A DNA stretch of 64,000 nucleotides. It comes from Gammaproteobacteria bacterium. Its GTDB lineage: Bacteria; Pseudomonadota; Gammaproteobacteria; Chromatiales; Chromatiaceae. The notes below the pieces were generated by a model. It saw only the letters and a program-made list of their open reading frames with translations. It was not told the origin of the DNA and did not search any database. The position numbers were made by a program, and so were the translations under genes. The stretch spans positions 1-64,000 of the forward strand of contig JASBTJ010000040.1 of assembly GCA_030148485.1 (NCBI GenBank), given 5' to 3'. This document shows positions 35,655-43,048 of this stretch, in pieces (position 1 is the stretch's first letter; each line of letters begins with the position of its first letter).

Positions 35655-35963
35655 TCAGACCCAAGCCTGAACCTTGTCGTTGGCTTCCACCAGATCGACA
35701 AAGCCGGTGTAATCGACCAGCTCGACGCCGTCGATGACTCGGTCTTCGGCGATGCCTCGGGCCGCGAGATCCGGGCCCAGGGCATAGACTTTCTTGTCGC
35801 CCATGGCAGCCTTGATTTGCTCTTCAACCGCGGTGCCTTTGACCGCGGCGTAGACAGCGTCCTCGTACAACAACACGGCGGTTCCGGCTTTGGAAAACTT
35901 CAGCGCGGAATCCAGGCTGTTCTTTTCGAACGGGGACTTGTTGATGGTGTACAGGTCACTCAT
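35655..35963 (-). CDS. dsrH: DsrH subunit of sulfurtransferase DsrEFH
   Basis: This 102-residue member of the DsrH/TusB group (MSDLYTINKSPFEKNSLDSALKFSKAGTAVLLYEDAVYAA) forms the hexameric DsrEFH complex that transfers sulfur from TusA to DsrC. It carries no catalytic cysteine. It lies between dsrF and dsrC with short gaps, in the normal order. Confidence 0.96.
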   Translation of the reverse strand: MSDLYTINKSPFEKNSLDSALKFSKAGTAVLLYEDAVYAAVKGTAVEEQIKAAMGDKKVYALGPDLAARGIAEDRVIDGVELVDYTGFVDLVEANDKVQAWV

Positions 35964-35972
35964 CGGATCACC

Positions 35973-36380
35973 TCAGAAGCTGAATACGACGTCGGACTCG
36001 TCGAGCAACTCGACAACCTTGTCGGCGTCGATCACTTCAACGATGTTGTCCACTTCCTCTTCGGTCTCCCAGTCTTCCCACTCGACCTCGATGAGATCGT
36101 CTTGGGTCAGACCGCGAGCCTCCAGGGAAGCCTTGTCCACGAACATGTGGCGCACGCCGTAGTCACCCAGGGTGCGGTAGGTCGGCGTGAAGTTCTTCAT
36201 CTCGATGTCGGCAGGCTTGGAGCCTTTTACCAGTTGGTAAACACCGTCATCGACGAACATCAGGCTGACTTGCTGATCGAAGGCCGCGCCGATCAGCACC
36301 ACTTCCAGGGATTCCCAGGCATAGATGGTGCCGTACGGTGCACGACGATTCAGGTACATGAACTTCTTGACTTCAGACAT
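35973..36380 (-). CDS. dsrF: DsrF subunit of sulfurtransferase DsrEFH
   Basis: This 135-residue protein starts at ATG 36380 behind GGGAGGT; the open frame upstream overlaps dsrE. MSEVKKFMYLNRRAPYGTIYAWESLEVVLIGAAFDQ matches DsrF/TusC. It is a structural partner of DsrE and DsrH without the active cysteine. It lies 16 bp from dsrE. Confidence 0.96.
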   Translation of the reverse strand: MSEVKKFMYLNRRAPYGTIYAWESLEVVLIGAAFDQQVSLMFVDDGVYQLVKGSKPADIEMKNFTPTYRTLGDYGVRHMFVDKASLEARGLTQDDLIEVEWEDWETEEEVDNIVEVIDADKVVELLDESDVVFSF

Positions 36381-36396
36381 TTCAGATACCTCCCGA

Positions 36397-36789
36397 TCAG
36401 TCGCCGAACACAACAGTGCGGTCGCACTGGATGGCCGCCTCGATCAACTGACCCAGACCGGAAATCCGGAACTTGTCAGCGATGTTGGTGCCATCCTTGC
36501 CGTTACGCTCGGCCTCGCCCTCGTCGACGATACCGCGACGCTGGGCTGCGGCCACACAGATGACCAGATCGAGGTCGTACTTCTCAGCCAGCTCCACCCA
36601 ACGGTTGACCACGTGACGATCGTCCTGCGGCGGCGTCGTCATGCGGGTGCCGTTGTTCACGCCGTCATGGTAGAAGAACACGCGAAACACCTCGTGACCT
36701 TTTTCCAGTGCAGCCTTGGTGAACATGTAAGCCGAGTCTGAGGCCTGATGCTGATAAGGCCCCTCGTTTACTTGAACTGCCAGTTTCAT
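36397..36789 (-). CDS. dsrE: DsrE catalytic subunit of sulfurtransferase DsrEFH
   Basis: This 130-residue TusD/DsrE protein has the catalytic cysteine in LVICVAAAQRRG (near residue 79), which accepts persulfide sulfur for onward transfer to DsrC. The N-terminus MKLAVQVNEGPYQHQASDSAYMF is typical. It follows dsrB by 38 bp. Confidence 0.97.
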   Translation of the reverse strand: MKLAVQVNEGPYQHQASDSAYMFTKAALEKGHEVFRVFFYHDGVNNGTRMTTPPQDDRHVVNRWVELAEKYDLDLVICVAAAQRRGIVDEGEAERNGKDGTNIADKFRISGLGQLIEAAIQCDRTVVFGD

Positions 36790-36827
36790 GAGTCGTATGA
36801 CCTCGTCTGGTTGCTAGCCAAGGGCGA

Positions 36828-37898
36828 TCAGAAGCGCACGTAGCTAGAAGAGTTGAGGCTCTTACGAGCACCACGCCAGTTGTCGATGTGGTACTTGGTG
36901 AAGGGCAGCTCGACCTCTTCGAAGAAACGCGGCCAACCGATGCGCTCGATCCACTCGTTGATACGCTCCCAATCACGTGCGCCTTCTTTGTAGGCCTTCA
37001 GGATACGCTTGACGATGGCGGTGGCTTCCGGCCAACGGGGCGGGTTGTTGGGGATGCCAGCGGCGACCAGCTTTTGGAAGGTCGGCTTGCCACGGGCGTT
37101 GGAGTGGTTACCACCAACCCAGATGGCCAGTTTGGTGTGCTCGGCGTCGTTGATCTGCATCGGCGGGCACGGCGGGAAGCAGGCACCGCAGCAGATGCAC
37201 TTCTTCTCGTCGACTTCCAGGGACGGCTTGCCGTTGACCATGGCGGGGCGAATAGCAGCAACCGGGCAGCGAGCCACAACGGACGGACGCTCACAGACGT
37301 TGGCGACTAGGTCGTGGTTGATCTTGGGCGGCTTGGTGTGCTGAACGTTGATGGCGATATCGCCCTGGCCGCCGCAGTTGATCTGGCAGCAAGAGGTGGT
37401 GATATGCACACGGTTCGGCATGTTTGCCTGTTTAAACTCGTCGATCAGCTCGTCCATCATGGACTTCACCACGCCGGAGGCGTCGGTGCCGGGGATGTCG
37501 CAGTGCAACCAGCCCTGGGTGTGAGAGATCATGGTGACGGAGTTCTGGGTACCACCAACGATGAAGCCGGCAGCTTCAACCGCGTCGATCAGCGGCTGAA
37601 CACGGGACTCTTCGGTGACCATGTACTCCAGGTTGGAGCGGATGGTGAAGTGGACGTAACCGTCGGCGAACTTCTCACCGATGTCGCACAGGGTGCGCAG
37701 GGTGAAGACGTCCAGGATACGCTGGGTACCAACACGGACGGTCCAGATCTCATCGCCGCTGTTGGCAACGTGCTTGAGCACGCCCGGACGCGGGTGCTCA
37801 TGGTACTTCCACATACCAAAATTCTTACGCATCACAGGATGCATGTACTGGAACGGATCAGGACATCCGGTTTCAATCGGCTCACGCATATCGGCCAT
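36828..37898 (-). CDS. dsrB: DsrB, dissimilatory sulfite reductase beta subunit
   Basis: This 356-residue subunit has the siroheme-[4Fe-4S] cysteines in TSCCQINCGGQGD and ERPSVVARCPVAAI and a ferredoxin domain CICCGACFPPCPPM. With DsrA it forms the alpha2beta2 enzyme running in the oxidative direction in this organism, judged by the presence of dsrEFH and dsrL. GGAG lies before the ATG. It is separated from dsrA by 114 bp that hold a strong hairpin. Confidence 0.98.
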   Translation of the reverse strand: MADMREPIETGCPDPFQYMHPVMRKNFGMWKYHEHPRPGVLKHVANSGDEIWTVRVGTQRILDVFTLRTLCDIGEKFADGYVHFTIRSNLEYMVTEESRVQPLIDAVEAAGFIVGGTQNSVTMISHTQGWLHCDIPGTDASGVVKSMMDELIDEFKQANMPNRVHITTSCCQINCGGQGDIAINVQHTKPPKINHDLVANVCERPSVVARCPVAAIRPAMVNGKPSLEVDEKKCICCGACFPPCPPMQINDAEHTKLAIWVGGNHSNARGKPTFQKLVAAGIPNNPPRWPEATAIVKRILKAYKEGARDWERINEWIERIGWPRFFEEVELPFTKYHIDNWRGARKSLNSSSYVRF

Positions 37899-37944
37899 TG
37901 TATATCTCCAGAATGCGGATAAATTCGCGTAGCTGTTCCCTAGC

Positions 37945-37977
37945 GGGCGGGATGTCGTACTGTGACACCCCGCCCGG
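37945..37977 (-). other. Strong hairpin between dsrA and dsrB
   Basis: Arms of 13 bp with one mismatch, CGGGCGGGATGTC (37945-37957) and GACACCCCGCCCG (37965-37977), loop of 7. No T-run on the transcribed strand. Such a stem could set RNase processing or translation of dsrB relative to dsrA. Confidence 0.55.
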
Positions 37978-38012
37978 TCGAACGGGAAAACTGTTGAAAG
38001 GTTGTCGGGCGC

Positions 38013-39263
38013 TTAGGAGGCTTCAGCCTGACGCTCGAACCACTTGACGGCTTCGTCGTCCCAACCGTCCATGCGGACGTAGGAGCACTCACGCGGGTGG
38101 CTGACCATGTTGGGGTCAACGTCGACGTCGATGCCTTCCAGGAAGTTCACCAGGCCGATACGCTCGATCATCTCACCGCAGCGCTCGTGCTCCAGGGCGT
38201 TCTCGGCCCAGAAGTCGATGATTTCTTCCGCCAGTTCGACCAGGGACTCGTAGTCTTCCTCGGTGTCCAGCTTCTTGAAGGGAACGACCACGGTGCCCAT
38301 CAGGTCACCGATCTTCAGGGTACGCTTACCACCGATCAGGATGGTCACGCCCTTGTCGTCGCCCGGGTGCAGCGCCTTCGGCATGACGTTCAGGCAGTGC
38401 ATGCAGCGCACGCAGTCCTGGTTGTTCACGGCCAGGGTGTCGTCGTCGTTCAGGGACAGTGCATTGGTCGGGCAACGGGTGATCACGTTGTCGATGATGT
38501 ACTGGCGACCCTTCTTGGCGATGAAGGCCTTGACCTCTTCCTGGTCGACCTTCATGTCGTCGCGCCAGGTACCCAGCACGGCGAAGTCAGCACGCTCGAT
38601 AGCGTTCTGGCAGTCGTTCGGGCAACCGGAGACCTTGAACTTGAACTTGTAGGGCAGAGCCGGACGGTGCACGTCGTCAGTGAAGTTGTTCACCAGCAGA
38701 CGGTGGATCTTCTGCTCGTTGGCGCAGGACATCTCGCAGCGGGCAGCACCGACGCAGGACATGGCGGTACGCACGCAGGGGCCAGCGCCGCCGAGGTCCC
38801 AACCGTACTCGTTGATCTCGTCGAAGAAGTGCTGGGTACGCTTGGTGTCGGTACCGATGAACATGATGTTGCCGGTCTGACCGTGGAAGGTCACCAGGCC
38901 GGAACCCCACTTCTCCCAGGAATCAGCCAGCTGACGCAGCATGGCGGTGGAGTAGTGGTTACCCGCGGGCGGCTGAACGCGCAGGGTGTGGAATTCTTTG
39001 GACTCGGGGAAGGCGTGGCCAACCTCGGAGAAACGGGGGATGATGCCGCCGCCGTAACCGAAGACGGAAACGGTACCGCCCTTCCAGTAACCCTTACGGG
39101 TCTCGTAGGAGTGCTCAAGCTGGCCCAGCAGGGAGGCGGTCACCTCGTTGATGCGCTGGTCCGGATGCTCGTCACGCAGACGCTTAATGCCGGAAATGAA
39201 GCTCGGCCACGGACCGGTTTCCAGCTGGTCAAGCATCGGAGTTGGGTACTTATCGATTGCCAT
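38013..39263 (-). CDS. dsrA: DsrA, dissimilatory sulfite reductase alpha subunit
   Basis: This 416-residue subunit has siroheme-Fe-S ligands in CVGAARCEMSC and SGCPNDC and a ferredoxin domain with CVRCMHCLNVMPKAL. It is the first gene of the 15-gene dsr operon, which runs to 25321. AGGAG precedes the ATG by nine bases. Presence of dsrL, dsrEFH and dsrNRS and absence of dsrD indicate the oxidative type. Regulation probably acts in the 399-bp divergent gap. Confidence 0.98.
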   Translation of the reverse strand: MAIDKYPTPMLDQLETGPWPSFISGIKRLRDEHPDQRINEVTASLLGQLEHSYETRKGYWKGGTVSVFGYGGGIIPRFSEVGHAFPESKEFHTLRVQPPAGNHYSTAMLRQLADSWEKWGSGLVTFHGQTGNIMFIGTDTKRTQHFFDEINEYGWDLGGAGPCVRTAMSCVGAARCEMSCANEQKIHRLLVNNFTDDVHRPALPYKFKFKVSGCPNDCQNAIERADFAVLGTWRDDMKVDQEEVKAFIAKKGRQYIIDNVITRCPTNALSLNDDDTLAVNNQDCVRCMHCLNVMPKALHPGDDKGVTILIGGKRTLKIGDLMGTVVVPFKKLDTEEDYESLVELAEEIIDFWAENALEHERCGEMIERIGLVNFLEGIDVDVDPNMVSHPRECSYVRMDGWDDEAVKWFERQAEAS

Positions 39264-39662
39264 GTCGCTTGTTCTCCTGACTGAATCGAGTTTTGCGTGG
39301 TGCCCCGCCGACGGCGACTACCGCCAACGGTTCTATCTATATAGAGAAGCGGCCTCACGCAGCTATTTGGGCGGGCCAACGACTGGGCGATCTCTTCATT
39401 GAGGACCTGACCCAGACTCCCTATCAACGGCGGCTAATATTAGTCGAGCTGCAACCGTCCCGGTACTGCACCAAAGGGGGATAGGGGTAGCCCCCATCTA
39501 TCCCATTTGGGATAGACCCCGGGTGGCACCGCACCCAGGGCCACTAAAACCTTGAGTCACAGGGCTTTTTCAACGGCTTCCGAATAAATTAGAATTTCGG
39601 GCTATTCGGAACAAATCCCCGGAACCGGCGCGGATACTAGTCCAACCGACCCAGACCGTCAA
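39264..39662. promoter_or_regulatory. Divergent control region dsrA / TauD-like operon
   Basis: This 399-bp gap has no gene but several symmetric elements. TCTATCCC (39497-39504) and GGGATAGA (39509-39516) form an 8-bp inverted repeat, with a further GGGATAG copy near 39478. CTAATATTAG (39434-39443) is a perfect palindrome and CTATATAG lies near 39335. TTCCGAATA/TATTCGGAA lies at 39578-39611. No consensus promoter towards dsrA stands out, which suggests an activator. Confidence 0.6.
39567..39611 (+). promoter_or_regulatory. Candidate promoter and operator of the TauD-like operon
   Basis: TTTTCA (39567-39572), 17 bp, TAGAAT (39590-39595). A perfect inverted repeat TTCCGAATA (39578-39586) and TATTCGGAA (39603-39611) brackets the -10 box, with one arm in the spacer and one near the start of transcription, a layout typical of a repressor site. 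Confidence 0.5.
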
Positions 39663-40583
39663 ATGACTGAAACATTAGACACCGGCACTATAGCGGCCGC
39701 ATCCCCGTTCGATTTAGCAGCCCCCGCGGCCTACGCCGCGTGGCGTGACGCGAAACTGTCCATGGCACCGCGCGGTCTTGATGACCTGCGGGTGGGCATA
39801 CGCGACCCCGCACGCTTGTCCGAGGCGGAAAAGACCGCGCTCGATCACCATCTGGGACGTGCGAACATGGCGCTGTTCCGATTCGCGCAGCCGCCGGAGG
39901 ATGTGGAACACGCGCTGCTCGAGCTCGGCGCACAATTCGGGCTGGACCGCTTGGATCGCAACCTGTGTGCACACGATACCGGCATTACCGCCATCACCGT
40001 GCGGGAAACCGGAACCGACAAGGCCTACATCCCGTACACCACGCGCCCACTGAGCTGGCATACGGACGGCTATTACAACGCCCCCGAACGAACCATCCGC
40101 GCTTGGCTGCTCTACTGCGATGCCGATGCCGCCGACGGCGGTGAAAACGAGGTCATGGACCATGAGCTCGCCTACATCCATCTGCGCGATCACAACCCCG
40201 AGTTCGTCCGGGCGCTGATGGCCGCCGACGCCTTCACCATCCCGGCAAACGACGAAGGCGGCGAACAGATCCGTCCCGACCAGACCGGCCCGGTGTTTTC
40301 CGTCGATCCCTCGACCGGCGCCCTCCACATGCGCTACTCCGCGCGCAGCCGTAACGTCATCTGGAAGGACGACGCCCTGACCCGGGACGCGGCAGGCGTG
40401 CTGCGCGACTTGTTTTCATCGCCGGACGCCCCCATATTCCGTCACCGCCTTGCGCCGGGGGAAGGCGTTCTGAGCAATAACGTACTGCACCGCCGCGAAG
40501 GCTTTCGCGACGACCCCACCACCGGGCACAAACGCCTGGTGTACCGCGCCCGCTACTACGACAGGGTCCGCCCCGTCGTCTGA
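39663..40583 (+). CDS. TauD/TfdA-type Fe(II)/2-oxoglutarate dioxygenase
   Basis: This 306-residue protein has an iron triad visible as SWHTDGYYN (H and D) near residue 128 and NNVLHRREGF (distal H) near 275, with KRLVYRARY supplying the 2-oxoglutarate arginine. The class usually hydroxylates or cleaves small sulfonates or amino acids. Here the gene opens a five-gene run ending in a DsrC paralogue and facing dsrA, so a sulfur-related substrate is plausible but unproven. A regulatory inverted repeat lies upstream. Confidence 0.88.
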   Translation: MTETLDTGTIAAASPFDLAAPAAYAAWRDAKLSMAPRGLDDLRVGIRDPARLSEAEKTALDHHLGRANMALFRFAQPPEDVEHALLELGAQFGLDRLDRNLCAHDTGITAITVRETGTDKAYIPYTTRPLSWHTDGYYNAPERTIRAWLLYCDADAADGGENEVMDHELAYIHLRDHNPEFVRALMAADAFTIPANDEGGEQIRPDQTGPVFSVDPSTGALHMRYSARSRNVIWKDDALTRDAAGVLRDLFSSPDAPIFRHRLAPGEGVLSNNVLHRREGFRDDPTTGHKRLVYRARYYDRVRPVV

Positions 40584-40603
40584 TTGCCAAAGGATCCACA
40601 ACC

Positions 40604-40792
40604 ATGCTTTACCTCAGCCAGATCATGATCGCCAACCAGGATCTCGACGATTTCGAGGAGCTGTGCGAGCTGATGAAGGAATACGCCAAGCGCGGCGAAC
40701 GCTTCCTGCGCTTCGACGTCAAGCCACCCTACCCCAACACCCCGGAAAACTGGGAAGACCGTCTGGAAGCCGCATTCAGCGCCCGGATCTGA
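40604..40792 (+). CDS. Small conserved acidic protein, unknown
   Basis: This 62-residue protein (MLYLSQIMIANQDLDDFEELCELMKEYAKRGERFLRFDVKPPYP) has a helical N-terminal two thirds and a Pro-rich turn. A ribosome site AAAGGA lies ahead of the ATG. It sits 20 bp after the dioxygenase and 10 bp before the next gene, so it belongs to the operon. No family recognised; the size fits a subunit or adaptor for a neighbour. Confidence 0.75.
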   Translation: MLYLSQIMIANQDLDDFEELCELMKEYAKRGERFLRFDVKPPYPNTPENWEDRLEAAFSARI

Positions 40793-40802
40793 GGACAGCA
40801 CA

Positions 40803-41519
40803 ATGGTAGATTTCTTCGACCCCAACAAGCTCGACGATACCGCCGCCGACTCGGTGCAGAAGCAGTTGGGCGAAAAAGCCCACCTGGAAGGCCTGGTGGT
40901 CGAGCTGAATGAGCAGATCGCCAACCTTCCCGAAGGCACCACCGACCTGCAGCGCGCCGAGTTGCACCTGGAATTGGGCCGCGCGCTGCAGATCCTCGAG
41001 CGCGGCAAGGAAGCCTGGCCGCATGCCCATAGCGCGTTGATGGAGTTCCTCAACAATGAGGCCTGGGAACAGGCTGCCGACGCCTGTGACGTGCTCTACC
41101 AGACCGGTGAGGATCAGGCGCTGCAGGCCCTCGGCCAAGGCATCTGGCTGGGCGTGACCTTCCCCATTGATCCCGAGATCACCGTACACCTGCTCAGCCA
41201 CGTGATCGACGACACCCCGGACGACTCGGACGGCGCCGCCGTAGCCGCGGCTACCGCCTGCTTCCTGGCCGACCTCCGCGCTACGGAAGGACCCGAGCGC
41301 GAGCGCCTGATGTTCTTTGCCCAGCAACTGCTCGGCAAGGTCGCGCGCCGCCACTCCCAGGTGGAGACCCAGGAACAGTTCGACTTCTGGATCGAGCGCC
41401 TGGAACTGAACGACCCGGACAAATTCCTGGTACGTCTGCGCAACGTGGTGGACGTACTGGTCCAGACCGACTGGTGGTTCGACCGCGAGGCCGTACAGGC
41501 CAGCATCCCCGCCAACTGA
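40803..41519 (+). CDS. Helical (TPR-like) protein of the TauD-Cas6-DsrC-like operon
   Basis: This 238-residue, nearly all-helical acidic protein has repeat-like pairs such as AELHLELGRALQILERGKEAWPHAHSALMEFLNNEAWEQAADACDVLYQTGEDQAL, which resemble TPR helices. No catalytic motif and no cysteine cluster. It probably acts as a scaffold or docking protein. It is 10 bp after the small gene and 25 bp before the Cas6-like gene. I do not recognise the family. Confidence 0.78.
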   Translation: MVDFFDPNKLDDTAADSVQKQLGEKAHLEGLVVELNEQIANLPEGTTDLQRAELHLELGRALQILERGKEAWPHAHSALMEFLNNEAWEQAADACDVLYQTGEDQALQALGQGIWLGVTFPIDPEITVHLLSHVIDDTPDDSDGAAVAAATACFLADLRATEGPERERLMFFAQQLLGKVARRHSQVETQEQFDFWIERLELNDPDKFLVRLRNVVDVLVQTDWWFDREAVQASIPAN

Positions 41520-41544
41520 GCTGCCGCCGCAGCAGGAGCGCACC

Positions 41545-42243
41545 ATGTTCTGGCAGGAAGACGACAACAAGCAGGAGTACAAGGTCCCGGACGACGTCCA
41601 GGACGTGCTCTTCGACCTGAAGTGCCGGGCGCTGCCGGTGCACCATATGTATGCACTCTCCCAGGCCCTGGTGGCACAACTGCCCTGGCTACAGGACGAA
41701 CCGGCGGCCGCCATCCACGAGATCCACCTCGCGGGCTCGCAAAACGGCTGGGAGCGCCCGGATCCCGAGCAAGGCCAGAAACTGATCCCGTCCCGCCGCA
41801 CCAAGATGACCCTGCGCCTGCCCAAGCATCGCATCGAGCAGGCCCAGGCAGAGCTGGACGGCGTCACTCTGGACATCGACGGCCACCCGCTATGCATCGG
41901 CAAGGCCAAGACCAAGTTGCTGGCCAAACAGAGCACCCTGTTCGCGCGCAACCTGGTGCTGGAAGCCGGCGAGGCCGAGGACGAGATGAAATTCCTCAAG
42001 CGCATGGTGGATGCGCTTGACCAACGCAACATCCGCGTAAAAAAGGCGATGCCCGGCAAGACCGTGGATATTCAGACGCCGGACGGCCCCCTGGCCACCC
42101 GCAGTCTGATGGTCGCCGACCTGACCACCGATGACGCCATTGCGCTGCAACAGCAGCCTTTGGGCGAGCACCGACTGCTCGGTTGCGGCATCTTCCTGCC
42201 CCACAAAGGCATAGATGCGGTCAAAAAAGCCGGGGATGACTAA
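41545..42243 (+). CDS. Stand-alone Cas6/Cmx6-like RAMP protein
   Basis: This 232-residue protein follows the Cmx6 (subtype MYXAN Cas6) pattern: an N-terminal strand then CRALPVHHMYALSQALVAQLPWL (the histidine of the Cas6 active site falls here, about 34-35), LRLPKHRIEQAQAELDG with IDGHPLCIG, QSTLFARNLVL, FLKRMVDALDQRNI, and an end DAIALQQQPLGEHRLLGCGIFLPHKG matching the glycine-rich RNA-binding loop and GCGxF ending. Cas6 cuts CRISPR precursor RNA, but no array or other cas gene lies in this window. Assignment is by motif memory. Whether RNA cleavage is kept is unknown. Confidence 0.82.
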   Translation: MFWQEDDNKQEYKVPDDVQDVLFDLKCRALPVHHMYALSQALVAQLPWLQDEPAAAIHEIHLAGSQNGWERPDPEQGQKLIPSRRTKMTLRLPKHRIEQAQAELDGVTLDIDGHPLCIGKAKTKLLAKQSTLFARNLVLEAGEAEDEMKFLKRMVDALDQRNIRVKKAMPGKTVDIQTPDGPLATRSLMVADLTTDDAIALQQQPLGEHRLLGCGIFLPHKGIDAVKKAGDD

Positions 42244-42265
42244 TTTGTGAACCCTATATTAGAAT
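42236..42265 (+). promoter_or_regulatory. Candidate internal promoter before the DsrC paralogue
   Basis: ATGACT (42236-42241), 18 bp, TAGAAT (42260-42265). The -35 box overlaps the stop codon of the Cas6-like gene. The same TTAGAAT core occurs in the TauD operon promoter. Weak -35, so low confidence. Confidence 0.3.
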
Positions 42266-42320
42266 CCGGTGAATTTTTTGAACCCCTATCGCTAACGTGA
42301 CAGAAATAGGAGCGCACGAC

Positions 42321-42665
42321 ATGGCACTCGAAGTAAACGGTCAGACCATCGAGACCGACAGCAACGGCAACCTGGTGAACCCCAACGACTGGAACGAAGA
42401 CGTGGCCCGCGCCCTGGCTGCGGCCGACGATGCATTCACCGGCGAGCTGACCCAAGAGCATTGGGACGTGATCAAGTACCTGCGCGACAAGTACTTCGAC
42501 GAGAACGAACAGCCCATGGAGCGCGTCATCAACAAGGAGATGGGCAAGATCTGGGGCAAGAAACTGTCCAGCAAGGATCTGTACAAGCTGTTCCCGCTGG
42601 CACCGTCCAAGCAGGGCAACCGCATCGCCGGCCTGCCTTACGTGGCACGCAAGGGCGGTTATTGA
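42321..42665 (+). CDS. DsrC paralogue lacking both functional cysteines
   Basis: This 114-residue protein starts at ATG 42321, behind AGGAG. MALEVNGQTIETDSNGNLVNPNDWNEDVARALAA and EHWDVIKYLRDKYFDENEQPMERVINKEMGK align with DsrC, but the arm reads KQGNRIAGLPYVARKGGY where DsrC has KQACRYAGLPKPTGCV. Both cysteines are gone, so it cannot carry sulfur in the DsrC manner; a regulatory or competitor role is more likely. It closes the operon beginning at 39663, and a repeat plus terminator follows. Confidence 0.92.
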   Translation: MALEVNGQTIETDSNGNLVNPNDWNEDVARALAAADDAFTGELTQEHWDVIKYLRDKYFDENEQPMERVINKEMGKIWGKKLSSKDLYKLFPLAPSKQGNRIAGLPYVARKGGY

Positions 42666-42692
42666 TCACCAATCCGGTGCAACATGCCCTAA

Positions 42693-42765
42693 GGAAGCGC
42701 TGAATAAGTCCATCCTGGACTTCTCAGCGCGCGCTGTGCTGCAAACGCGGTTTGCAGCTTGCTTC
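42693..42765 (+). repeat. Interspersed repeat, copy A
   Basis: The element contains GAAGCGCTGAATAAGTCC, then TCCTGGACTTCT, then a hairpin GCTGCAAAC-GCG-GTTTGCAGC, ending GCTTGCTTC. It matches the inverted element at 46534-46606 over most of its length. Both copies abut a terminator-like hairpin. Confidence 0.8.
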
Positions 42766-42790
42766 AACCTCTGAATTTTTCAGCGGTTCC

Positions 42791-42820
42791 AAAACGGCCA
42801 CGCTTGCGTGGCCGTTTTTA
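42791..42820 (+). terminator. Terminator of the TauD-Cas6-DsrC-like operon
   Basis: Arms AAAACGGCCACGC (42791-42803) and GCGTGGCCGTTTT (42806-42818) with TT between, followed by further T. It lies 126 bp after the stop of the DsrC paralogue, beyond the repeat. Confidence 0.8.
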
Positions 42821-43048
42821 TTTCGGCACACCACACATCGCCCGCTGGACCGCACCATAGCCGCACAGGCCCTTGCGGGCGCGCACCAAGGTTGCGCAAA
42901 CACGACCTGACCCGAGGTACCTCGGGAAACCCCACCTCCACTGTCAAGCGTCGGAAAAACGCGGTTCGTCAAAATTACGCCACAATTGGCCCGAAGCTTG
43001 CTGCGCTTCCACGCACTGCCCCAACAAGCATGCGTGAGGACCCCCGCG

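Noticed and set aside
39264-42820. CRISPR array near the Cas6-like gene
   Set aside because: No regularly spaced direct repeats of 25-40 bp were seen; the repeats here are short operator-like palindromes.
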